From positions 1-44,766 of the forward strand of contig JAGZEG010000019.1 in NCBI GenBank assembly GCA_018368455.1: a stretch of 44,766 bases of DNA, in the 5' to 3' direction. This document shows positions 34,446-41,957 of this stretch, piece after piece (position 1 is the stretch's first letter; each line of letters opens with the position of its first letter). The notes under the pieces were generated by a model, which saw only the letters and a list, made by a program, of their open reading frames with translations, did not search any database and was not told where the DNA came from. A program made the translations under genes and the position numbers. This DNA is from Coriobacteriia bacterium (GTDB lineage: Bacteria > Actinomycetota > Coriobacteriia > Coriobacteriales > UMGS124).

Positions 34446-35587
34446 GCGGCGCGCGCCAGAGCACCCAGGGTCGCTCCCAAATCCCAGCGCCGTCCCACCA
34501 GGGCCGCGCGTTCTACGGGACACGCTCGCTCGATCTGCTCGTCATCGCTCGCGTCGCCGCCTGCGTCATCCTGTGCGCCATCGCAACCGGCCTCACGCTC
34601 ATCGTCCTCAGCCACCTCGGCTTGCTGCACAAGGGCCAGGAGATCGCGGGGCCCGTCCTCATCCTCGCGATTACCGCGTCGGCCCTGGCCACGCTCGTCA
34701 CGACCTCCATCGCACTGCACCGCGTGCTTAAGCCCATCCGCGAGCTGCGTGGCGCCATGGAACGCGTGACGCAGGGCGACTTCTCGGCCCGCGTCGATGA
34801 CGAGGGCGCTAACAACGAGCTCGGCAGCCTGCTGCGCAGCTTCAACACGATGGCCGACGAGCTGGGGTCCATCGAAATGCTGCGCGATGAGTTCGTCGAC
34901 GACTTCTCGCACGAGCTTAAGACGCCCATCACATCCATCCGCGGGTTCGCTCGGCAAATCGAGCGCAACCCCGAGGCCACGCAGAGAGACCGCGAGTACG
35001 CCGGCATCATCGTCACCGAGGCCAACCGGCTCATCGTGATGTCCTCCAACGTGCTCGCGCTCAACCGCTTCGAGAGCCAGCAGGTCGTCGTGGACGCGCG
35101 TGACTACGCCCTCGACGAGCAGCTGCGGCGCTGCGCCCTCATGCTGCAGGATCGCTGGGAGGCCCGCGGCATCGAGCTGGATCTCGACAGCGTGCGCCCC
35201 ACGACGGTGCGCGCCAGCGAGGAGATGCTCGCGCAGGTATGGCTCAACGTGCTCGACAACGCCATCAAGTACAGTCCCGACGGAAGCACCGTGCACGTGA
35301 GCTGCGAGAACGTCTGGCCCGACGAGGTAGGAGGCACGGCAGCAGGCGGCAACGGTATCGCCCGCGTAAGCGTGCGCGACGAAGGGCCGGGCATGGACGA
35401 GGAGACGTTGCGACGCGCGTTCGACAAGTTCTACCGCGGGTCGGCGACGGCTGGGACGGCAGGCGGCAACGGCCTGGGGCTGCCCATCGTGCGGCGCATC
35501 GTCGAGCTGGCGCGCGGCACGATCTCCGTGCGCACCGAGCCTGGCCACGGTACGGACTTCACCGTGACGCTGCCGGCGAGCAGGTAG
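34442..35587 (+). CDS. Sensor histidine kinase with short extracellular loop
   Basis: 381 residues. Two helices (VAACVILCAIATGLTLIVLS and AGPVLILAITASALATLVTT) are separated by only about 14 residues (HLGLLHKGQEI). A HAMP domain follows (RVLKPIRELRGAMERVTQGD), then the H box FVDDFSHELKTPITSIRGF with His at about 156, and an HATPase domain: N box LNVLDNAIKYSP, G1 VRDEGPGMDEE, F box FDKFYRG, G2 NGLGLPIVRRIV. With so little external sequence, the signal is probably sensed in the membrane or through the neighbouring ABC protein, as in BceS-like kinases. Confidence 0.93.
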   Translation: MSGARQSTQGRSQIPAPSHQGRAFYGTRSLDLLVIARVAACVILCAIATGLTLIVLSHLGLLHKGQEIAGPVLILAITASALATLVTTSIALHRVLKPIRELRGAMERVTQGDFSARVDDEGANNELGSLLRSFNTMADELGSIEMLRDEFVDDFSHELKTPITSIRGFARQIERNPEATQRDREYAGIIVTEANRLIVMSSNVLALNRFESQQVVVDARDYALDEQLRRCALMLQDRWEARGIELDLDSVRPTTVRASEEMLAQVWLNVLDNAIKYSPDGSTVHVSCENVWPDEVGGTAAGGNGIARVSVRDEGPGMDEETLRRAFDKFYRGSATAGTAGGNGLGLPIVRRIVELARGTISVRTEPGHGTDFTVTLPASR

Positions 35588-35620
35588 GGAGCGCGTCGAG
35601 GCAGCACGGACCGGCGCGTA

Positions 35621-36020
35621 CCGTCGAGCTTGGCGGCGGAAATCGCGCGCCCGGACGCCACGCGGCGGCCGATCGAAGACCCCCCGCAAGCGCAGGGGTG
35701 GTGCACTCTGCAGCTCGGCGCCGCCTCTCTAGCTCGAAAGCCCGCTCATGCATCCAGCGCGCCCCGTCGAGCTCGGCAGCAGGAATCTTGCGCTCGGGCG
35801 CCGCACGGCAGCCAATCAGCGGACCCACAAACGGCCCGCAAGCGCGCCCTGCAACCTGGCGCCGCCTTTCTGGCCTGGAATCCCGCTTGTGCATAGGCCC
35901 ATCCCACCGCCCAACAGGCTCGCCAGCAAAACCGCAGGTGGCGTCCGGCCGACCGGTCGCCCAGCCGAAGGAGCCCCATACACAAGCTCGGCTTCTGGCC
36001 ACAGAACAACCTCCTCCCAA
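35621..36020. repeat. Degenerate tandem/inverted repeat cluster (includes fold-back copy 3)
   Basis: Two diverged direct copies start at 35621 and 35764 (both CCGTCGAGCT-GGC-GC-GGAA, period about 143; both include CTGCA-C--GGCGCCGCCT-TCT). From about 35870 a fold-back unit follows: TTTCTGGCCTGGAATCCCGC with TTGTGCATAGG, the core GCAAAACCGCAGGTGG (35926-35941), and GGAGCCCCATACACAAGC with GGCTTCTGGCC (to about 36001). It fills the 614-base gap between the kinase gene and the rRNA methyltransferase gene. Open frames here are poorly supported, so I regard it as non-coding. Confidence 0.6.
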
Positions 36021-36201
36021 CAAAGAAGGCGTCCCAGCCGGCCGGCGCGGCCAGAAAAGCCGGTAATGCGCTATTTCGTGAGGGGTCGCGCGGAGGTGGC
36101 CGCAAGGATGGGCACCCCGTACAATACGAGGCGAACACTTCGAGGGCAGAGGCGCGACGCGAAGCCAAACCAGGCCGCGCGCAGCACCAAGAGGGGACAC
36201 C

Positions 36202-37518
36202 ATGGCGAACACCGAACGAGGATACCAGCGCGCCACGCGCGATTCGAACTGGCGGCGAGACGAGCACCGCGCCCGCGACGCGCATCAAGACGGCGCGCCC
36301 ACGGCATCCGGCGACGTCCCCGCGAGCACCCTGCAGCGCAGCGAGCTCGTCTGCCCCGTGGCGGCGCGCTGCGGCGGCTGCGAGTGGCTCGCCATGCCCT
36401 ACGACGAGCAGCTCGCCATGAAGCAGCGCCGCATGGAAGAGCTGTTCGCCGACACGCGCATCGAGGTTGAGCCCATCATCGGCATGGACGACCCCCAGCG
36501 CTACCGCAACAAGGTGCAGCTGCCCTTCGCCCCCGGACGCCCCGATCGCGACGGCCGCACCACCGCACGCTGGGGTATCTTCGAGCGCGGCACGCACCGC
36601 ATCGTCCCGTGCCGCGAGTGCCTCGTCGAGGACGAGCGGGCGCGCCCCATCATCGCCACGGTGGCCGATCTGCTGCCGCGCTTCAACATCAAGCCGTACT
36701 CCGAACGCACGAATACCGGCTTTTTGCGCTACGCCCTCGTACGCACGGCGCTGCACACCGGCCAGGTCATGCTCACGCTCGTGGCAAGCTCCAACCGCCT
36801 GCCGAGCGCCAGGACGTTCGTCGAGCGGCTTCGGGCGGCGCATCCCGAGCTCACGACCATCGTGCTCAACGTGAACCCCGAGCGCACGAGCGTCATCCTG
36901 GGCAAGCAGGAGCGCACGCTCTACGGACCCGGCTACATCGAGGACAAGATCTGCGGCTGCACGTTCCGCATCAGCTCGTCGTCGTTCTACCAGACGAACC
37001 CCATCCAGGCCGAGAAGCTCTACGACCTCGCCATCGAGATGGCGCAACTCGAGAGCGGCGACCGATTCGGCGACGCCTACTGCGGCACGGGCACCATCGG
37101 CATCGCGGCCGCCGTGCGCAGCGGGGCGCATCTGCTCGGTGTCGAGCGCAACGCGGACGCCGTCGCGGACGCACGGGCAAACGCCGAGGCCAACGGGCTG
37201 AGCACCGAGCAGGCCGAGTTTGTCGTGGGCGACGCGGGCAGCGTGTTCTCTCGGATGGCCCGCGCCGGCGAGCATCTCGACGTCGTGTTCATGGACCCGC
37301 CGCGCGCAGGGTCGACGCCGGCGTTCCTCGCCAACCTCGCCCGGCTCGGCCCGCGCCGCGTCGTCTACATCAGCTGCGAGCCGCGAAGCCAGCGCCACGA
37401 CATCACGGAGCTCATGCGCTTTGGCTACCGCGTGCGCCGTATCCGGCCCGTCGACATGTTCCCGCACACCGACCACGTCGAGAACGTCGTGCTGCTCGAA
37501 CGCGTCAACCGCGGGTAG
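36202..37518 (+). CDS. 23S rRNA (uracil-C5)-methyltransferase, RlmD/TrmA family
   Basis: 438 residues. An iron-sulfur cluster site is present: CPVAARCGGCEW at about 50-59, with a further Cys in VPCREC near 137-140. RNA-contact segment PQRYRNKVQLPF. SAM motif FGDAYCGTGTIGIAA at about 290. FMDPPRAGS motif IV and catalytic nucleophile Cys in VYISCEPRSQRHD at about 392, with the base Glu in DHVENVVLLERV. Length matches RlmD. It methylates C5 of a uridine in 23S rRNA; which position cannot be assigned. The charged N-terminus of 45 residues replaces a clear TRAM domain. AGAGGGGAC precedes ATG 36202. Confidence 0.92.
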   Translation: MANTERGYQRATRDSNWRRDEHRARDAHQDGAPTASGDVPASTLQRSELVCPVAARCGGCEWLAMPYDEQLAMKQRRMEELFADTRIEVEPIIGMDDPQRYRNKVQLPFAPGRPDRDGRTTARWGIFERGTHRIVPCRECLVEDERARPIIATVADLLPRFNIKPYSERTNTGFLRYALVRTALHTGQVMLTLVASSNRLPSARTFVERLRAAHPELTTIVLNVNPERTSVILGKQERTLYGPGYIEDKICGCTFRISSSSFYQTNPIQAEKLYDLAIEMAQLESGDRFGDAYCGTGTIGIAAAVRSGAHLLGVERNADAVADARANAEANGLSTEQAEFVVGDAGSVFSRMARAGEHLDVVFMDPPRAGSTPAFLANLARLGPRRVVYISCEPRSQRHDITELMRFGYRVRRIRPVDMFPHTDHVENVVLLERVNRG

Positions 37519-37577
37519 GACTGCCGGCAAACCTCCTGGGCATCGCGACACCAAAAGGCGGGAATGGGGCCGTGCGC

Positions 37578-38414
37578 CTATGATACGGGTAGGCAGACGG
37601 CCGTATAGGCGCCGCGAGACTCGGTGAGCAGCGAATACGGGCAGAACGCGCGACCCGACTGCGTCAGACCGTGCTCGGCGAGATGCGCCTGGATGCGACC
37701 GCTCATCGTGACGCCCTGCGTGCGGCGCTGGTAGATGTCGTCCTGGTACAGGACGGTCGTGACGCAGCGGCAGCCGCCCATGATCGTGAGGTCGGTCGGC
37801 AACTCCCCCACGAGATGCGCCAGGCGCACCGGCACCGTGCGGCCGAAGCGCGGGCGGCTGTCCAGGTCGAAGTAGTCGCCGAAGAACAGCGCCCCCATGG
37901 AGCTCAGCGGCACGTTCGCCACGAGCGCGTCGAGCACGGGATCGTCTTCGTAGTCGCGAAAGCCTACGGGCGCTTTGCCGAAGCTGATGTAATACGGCTC
38001 GACGTACTCCTCGCTCACGACACCCACACGCTCGGGCATGCGGCGCAGCGCGCCCATCCGCTCCCTCACGGCCAGGGCGCGCTCCACCTGGCGATCGATC
38101 AGAGCGTCGTACTCGTCGAAGCGCTCCGGAGAGAACGGATCCCCATCGAGATAGTCCAGCACGTCCCGCGGCTGGATGCCCACGTTTTTGAGCGCGATGC
38201 TCTCGATGAGCCGAAAGATGTCGGCGTCGGTGTAGCTGCGGTAGCCGTTCGCCTCGTCCTGGCGGGGCCGCACGATGCCACGCCGCTCGTAGTAGAGCAG
38301 CGTCGCGCGCGACAGGTTGAGCGCCGCGGCAACGTCGCCTATCGAGTATGGCGTCTCGTCCTTGTCGGTCCAACGCAGGTCGACGTCTCTGGCGTCCCCC
38401 TCGTGCTCCCCCAT
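37578..38414 (-). CDS. MerR-family regulator with Cys-containing sensor domain (MerR-1)
   Basis: 278 residues from ATG 38414 (GGGGAGGAG upstream). The MerR winged helix at about 17-90 has YSIGDVAAALNLSRATLLYY, ERRGIVRP and GYRSYTDADIFRLIESIAL. A coiled-coil segment follows, then a C-terminal sensor domain of about 140 residues shared with MerR-2: EEYVEPYYISF, GRTVPVRLAHLVGELP, GGCRCVTTVLY (C-x-C at about 215), SGRAFCPYSLL and VCLPV. The conserved cysteines suggest thiol, metal or redox sensing. It lies downstream of the Tat flavoprotein on the same strand, with its own promoter. Confidence 0.9.
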   Translation of the reverse strand: MGEHEGDARDVDLRWTDKDETPYSIGDVAAALNLSRATLLYYERRGIVRPRQDEANGYRSYTDADIFRLIESIALKNVGIQPRDVLDYLDGDPFSPERFDEYDALIDRQVERALAVRERMGALRRMPERVGVVSEEYVEPYYISFGKAPVGFRDYEDDPVLDALVANVPLSSMGALFFGDYFDLDSRPRFGRTVPVRLAHLVGELPTDLTIMGGCRCVTTVLYQDDIYQRRTQGVTMSGRIQAHLAEHGLTQSGRAFCPYSLLTESRGAYTAVCLPVS

Positions 38415-38445
38415 AGCGCGTCTCCTCCCCTTGTCCCCTCTCACC

Positions 38446-38474
38446 AAGATAGGGCGCGGGTCGCAAGCGTTCAA
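38446..38474 (-). promoter_or_regulatory. Promoter of MerR-1
   Basis: TTGAAC (38474-38469), 17-base spacer, TATCTT (38451-38446) on the minus strand, about 30 bases before the MerR-1 start. A normal spacer, unlike the 19-base spacer upstream of the flavoprotein. Confidence 0.6.
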
Positions 38475-38505
38475 TGCCCACAAACCTGCGCAGGCAACCT
38501 CACGC

Positions 38506-38542
38506 AAAAAGGAGCGGATCCCACGTCAGCGGGACCCGCTCC
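38506..38542 (-). terminator. Terminator of the FAD/FMN flavoprotein gene
   Basis: On the minus strand, GGAGCGGGTCCCGCTGACG folds with TGGGATCCGCTCC (one mismatch) and is followed by TTTTTGCG. It lies 34 bases after the stop at 38576. Confidence 0.85.
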
Positions 38543-38575
38543 CATCATTCCGATTGCCCAGTAAACAACCTCGGC

Positions 38576-40582
38576 TTACAGCCCCAGCGCCGCCTTCACG
38601 GCCGCCTTCAGGGCGTTGGACGTCACGGTAGCGCCGGACACCGCGTCGACGGCGTCGATCTCGTCGGCGCTGCTCAGGCCCAGGAACTTCAGCGGCAGCT
38701 CGTCGATGGCCTTCGTGCCGATGCCCTCCGTCTCGGACTGGCGCGTGACCTCGACCGTCGCGATGCAGCCGTCAGCGTCCGTCGTGACCGCGACCGACAC
38801 CGTGCCGCCCATGCCGTCGGCCGTGCCCACGAGCATGCCGTCCTCAGAGGCACCCGCGGCGTCATCGGCCACGAGGTCGGTCTCGTCGCCGAGGTGCGCC
38901 GGTGTCGACGTCACGAACTCCGCCCCCGGCACGCCCTCGTAGGCGGGCAGCGCCTCCTTGGCCGCAGCGGCGTTGCGCCCGGCGATCTCGCCGAACACGA
39001 GGCACTCCGTCACGTTCGTGCCGCCCTGGTACATGTAGGTGGCCAGGCTGCCCAGCTCACCGGCCGCATAGAGGTGCGGGATGGGCGCGTCGGCCATGTC
39101 GAGCACCTGCGCCTGGGCGTCGTGCTTGGGGCCGCCCTGCGTGTTGAGGATCGCGTTCTTCAGCGGGATGGCGTAGAACTTCACGCCGTCGAACGGGCGC
39201 ATCGTCGAGGCGTCGCGGCCGAACTCGTAGTCGTGACCGTTCTCGGCGAAGAAGTTGAAGTCCGCGATCGTCTGGGCAAGCGCCTCTTCGGGCATGTCGA
39301 GCGCGGCTGCCATGTCGGCCGCGGTGTCGAACGCCTGCACGTCGCCGGCGAACGACTCGGGGATCACGCCGCCCGCCTCGATGAGGTCGGCCTGCGTCTG
39401 GTCGTAGACCGCCCAGAAGCGCTCCGGGAAGCGGGGGTTCTCCCACTGGCCGTTGCCGTTGGGCAGGTGGCCGTGGCGCACGGGCACCGACTCGTTGAGG
39501 AAGCGCTTGCCCCACGTGCCGACGAGCATGACGGCTCCGCTGAGCATCTCGCCGTTGTCACCCAGGTTCACCATGTTGGCGCGCTGGCCCTCGCCCACGT
39601 TGTAGCAGACTGCGCCGAGGCCGCCCGTGCAGTCGCGCTCGTAGGAGCCCATGTTCCACAGCTGCGCGCCCACTCCCTGCGCCATGACGATGCCGTCGCC
39701 CGTGTTGGCCAGGCCGCCGATGGGCGCCATATTCACGCAGTCGAGGTAGTACTGGATCATCTGGGGGTTGTTCTCGAAGCCGCCCGTGCACAGGCACACG
39801 CCGTTGAGGGCGCGCACGAAGCGGCGCTCGCCCTTGCGCTCGACGACGACGCCGATGACCGCGCGCGACACCGGGTCCTGGACGAGCTCGACGCCCGGCG
39901 TCTCGAACCAGACGTCGATGTTCTCGGAACGGGCCTTGAGCTGCTTCTTCACGCTCTGGTACAAGAAGCTGTCGCTGTAGCCCATGTGCGAGAGCATGAA
40001 CGAGATCTTCTCGGAGCCAGCGAACTCGGGGTACTCGGGCGAGAGGTAGTCAACAGCGGCAAGGCCCAGCGTGCCAGCATCGATGTACTGGCTGCTGTCC
40101 AGGCCATAGCGCTCGGCGATGATGTCGCCCATCGTGGCGACGCTGTTCGCAAACGTCGTGTAGACCTCGTCGTCGACGAGGCGGCCGCCGGCCATGCCCT
40201 TGAAGTACGAGACGACGGCGTCGGGATCGCCGTGGCCGTCGATGAAGAACTGGGCGCACACCTTGGAGTTGCCGCCCGACTCGCCCTCCTCGGCCTTCTC
40301 GCACAGCAGCACCGCAGCGCCCTCGTCGGCGGCGGCGATGGCGGCAGCCATGCCCGCGAAGCCGATGCCGAGCACGACGACGTCATACTCGGCGTCCCAG
40401 ACAACCGTGTCGGCAAACGTCGAGCCCGCGGCGGCGGGAGCGTCTTTCGAAGCGGAGGCGTCGGCAGCAAAGGCCGAGGTGGCAGCCGTCATGCCGAGCG
40501 CAGTGGCGCCCAGGGCGGCAGCGCCCACGAAGCGGCGGCGCGAGACGGAAACGGCAGGCTGTGAGGCGGAAACGTCGTGCAT
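38576..40582 (-). CDS. Tat-exported FAD- and FMN-binding reductase (fumarate/urocanate-reductase family)
   Basis: 668 residues. Tat signal VSRRRFVGAAALGATALGM. FAD motif YDVVVLGIGFAGMAAAIAAA at about 62. Flavoprotein blocks: GESGGNSKVCAQFF, GGFENNPQMIQYY, GTWGKRFLNES, the LNTQGGPKHDAQAQV loop and YAAGELGS. The C-terminal 90 residues are an FMN_bind domain ending SGATVTSNALKAAVKAAL; the Thr in SGAT is the usual site of covalent FMN. It probably accepts electrons through FMN outside the membrane and reduces an organic acceptor at FAD. Start ATG 40582 after GAAAGGGGA. It lies between two MerR genes and has a MerR-type promoter. Confidence 0.92.
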   Translation of the reverse strand: MHDVSASQPAVSVSRRRFVGAAALGATALGMTAATSAFAADASASKDAPAAAGSTFADTVVWDAEYDVVVLGIGFAGMAAAIAAADEGAAVLLCEKAEEGESGGNSKVCAQFFIDGHGDPDAVVSYFKGMAGGRLVDDEVYTTFANSVATMGDIIAERYGLDSSQYIDAGTLGLAAVDYLSPEYPEFAGSEKISFMLSHMGYSDSFLYQSVKKQLKARSENIDVWFETPGVELVQDPVSRAVIGVVVERKGERRFVRALNGVCLCTGGFENNPQMIQYYLDCVNMAPIGGLANTGDGIVMAQGVGAQLWNMGSYERDCTGGLGAVCYNVGEGQRANMVNLGDNGEMLSGAVMLVGTWGKRFLNESVPVRHGHLPNGNGQWENPRFPERFWAVYDQTQADLIEAGGVIPESFAGDVQAFDTAADMAAALDMPEEALAQTIADFNFFAENGHDYEFGRDASTMRPFDGVKFYAIPLKNAILNTQGGPKHDAQAQVLDMADAPIPHLYAAGELGSLATYMYQGGTNVTECLVFGEIAGRNAAAAKEALPAYEGVPGAEFVTSTPAHLGDETDLVADDAAGASEDGMLVGTADGMGGTVSVAVTTDADGCIATVEVTRQSETEGIGTKAIDELPLKFLGLSSADEIDAVDAVSGATVTSNALKAAVKAALGL

Positions 40583-40669
40583 GGCGCGGTCCCCTTTCTG
40601 AGGTATCCCCTGCCCGTGAGACACCCGGCGCACGCGACGCCGCAAGCAATCTCCGAGCTGACGGACCTC

Positions 40670-40700
40670 AGCCTAGGACCGTCTATATTAGACAGGTCAA
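40670..40700 (-). promoter_or_regulatory. MerR-type promoter with 19-bp spacer and dyad, upstream of the flavoprotein
   Basis: On the minus strand, TTGACC (40700-40695), a 19-base spacer TGTCTAATATAGACGGTCC and TAGGCT (40675-40670). The spacer holds a dyad, GACC-TGTCTA-ATA-TAGAC-GGTC. An over-long spacer with a central inverted repeat is the hallmark of MerR-activated promoters. It lies about 88 bases before the flavoprotein start and just after the MerR-2 stop. Confidence 0.8.
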
Positions 40701-40749
40701 CAGTCGTTTTTCGACGAATTGAGCCGCACTCGAGCCGCTGCCAGAGGGG

Positions 40750-41688
40750 TCAGCGGCACCCGAACAGACGACACCACCAGCTGCGCTTCGTCCCCGTGGC
40801 CGCCTCGCCAGCGGTGCCCGAAACCCGTGGGTCAGACGAGGCGTCGATAGGCTCAACCGGCAGGCACAGCGGCACGTAGAACCCGCGATCCGACGGCAGC
40901 GAGAAGGGACAGAACGCTCGACCTGCAGGTCGCAGGCCGCGCTCGGCCATAAACCTGAGGACGTCGTCCCCCTCGTCTGCGACGCTCGGCCGGTAGGTCA
41001 CGATGTCCTTCTGAAACGTGACGCTGCGCACGCACGTACAGCCGCCGATGACCTCGAGCCCCTCGGGCAGCCCCTCGATGAGGGGCGCAAACCGCACGGC
41101 GACCGTACGGCCCCAGCGCACCCCGCTGGACGTGAGCCGCTTGTCCTTCCCCAGCAGGTCGCTGTCGTAGTGCGACCCCAGACCACCGATCGGCATGTTC
41201 GCCAACAGCGAAGTGAGGGCCTCGTCCTCGGGAAAGTCGTGATAGCCACCCTCGGCCCGGTCGTAGCTGATGTAGTACGGCTCGACGTCAACGACGGAAA
41301 GCGTGCCCACCGAGCGGCGCAGCTCGTCGAGCGCGCGCAGGCACTCGAGCTTCGCCTGCTGGTAGGCGACGTCTCTCTGCGCCATCTGCAGGTACTCGGC
41401 AAAGTGCTCGTCGGAGAACGGCTCGCCATCCAGGCGCTCAGCAAGGCGCTTGGGCTCGACGCCGGAGTTCTTGAGCAGGATGGCGCTCATGAGCCGGAAT
41501 ATGTCGCGGGAGCGATATGTGCGGTACCCGCTCTCCGCGTCGCGTTCGGGGCGCACGATGCCGAGCTGCTCGTAATAGAGCAGCGTCGTCCGCGAGATGT
41601 TGAGCGTGCTTGTCAGATCTCCCACGGAGTACGAGCGCGCCGACTGCGTCTGCACCACCGGATCCCCTTGCGTCTCCAATCCCGACAC
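40750..41688 (-). CDS. MerR-family regulator with Cys-containing sensor domain (MerR-2)
   Basis: 312 residues from GTG 41688 (GGGAGG 4 bases upstream). MerR winged helix at about 15-85: YSVGDLTSTLNISRTTLLYY, EQLGIVRPERD, GYRTYRSRDIFRLMSAILL. The sensor domain is collinear with MerR-1: DVEPYYISY, GRTVAVRFAPLIEGLP, GGCTCVRSVTF (C-x-C at about 216), AGRAFCPFSLP and LCLPV. The C-terminal tail of about 30 residues, with WWCRLFGCR, is absent from MerR-1. It lies immediately upstream of the MerR-type promoter of the flavoprotein and is its most likely activator. Confidence 0.9.
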   Translation of the reverse strand: MSGLETQGDPVVQTQSARSYSVGDLTSTLNISRTTLLYYEQLGIVRPERDAESGYRTYRSRDIFRLMSAILLKNSGVEPKRLAERLDGEPFSDEHFAEYLQMAQRDVAYQQAKLECLRALDELRRSVGTLSVVDVEPYYISYDRAEGGYHDFPEDEALTSLLANMPIGGLGSHYDSDLLGKDKRLTSSGVRWGRTVAVRFAPLIEGLPEGLEVIGGCTCVRSVTFQKDIVTYRPSVADEGDDVLRFMAERGLRPAGRAFCPFSLPSDRGFYVPLCLPVEPIDASSDPRVSGTAGEAATGTKRSWWCRLFGCR

Positions 41689-41957
41689 GACGCCTCCCTG
41701 CGCCCGGATGACCCTTTCCCGTCGGACGAGCTCCATTTCAGAGGTCCCGACAGCGGGCAATTGTACCTGGGCGCCGGCCCCGCGTCGCCCCTCAGCGGGC
41801 CGTGCGGCGCAAACGGTTCCGCCGCAATCTTCTCGCGCGTTTTTTCCGCGACGTATGCACAGCGTGCAGACAGTTCGCACAGTGGCAACGCGACGCGGGT
41901 ATGCTCGTCTTTATACCGTTTTAACGTCAGTGTCGGATAGCGAACGACGGGTGCCCT
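41689..41957. other. Divergent region between MerR-2 and the antiporter
   Basis: About 270 bases. On the minus strand, TACAAT near 41757-41762 is a possible MerR-2 -10. Near 41907-41929 there is an imperfect palindrome (CGTCTTTATACCG / TTTTAACGTC) that could be an operator or the antiporter's core promoter. The plus-strand ribosome site is weak. Confidence 0.4.

Noticed and set aside
35621..36060. Possible short coding genes in the repeat cluster (open frames on both strands)
   Set aside because: No ribosome site, no codon periodicity, and the frames exist only because stop codons are rare in this GC-rich repeat.
35746..38481. 911-codon minus-strand frame antisense to the rRNA methyltransferase gene
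   Set aside because: It overlaps MerR-1 out of frame and the repeat cluster; no family motifs. Shadow of high-GC coding.
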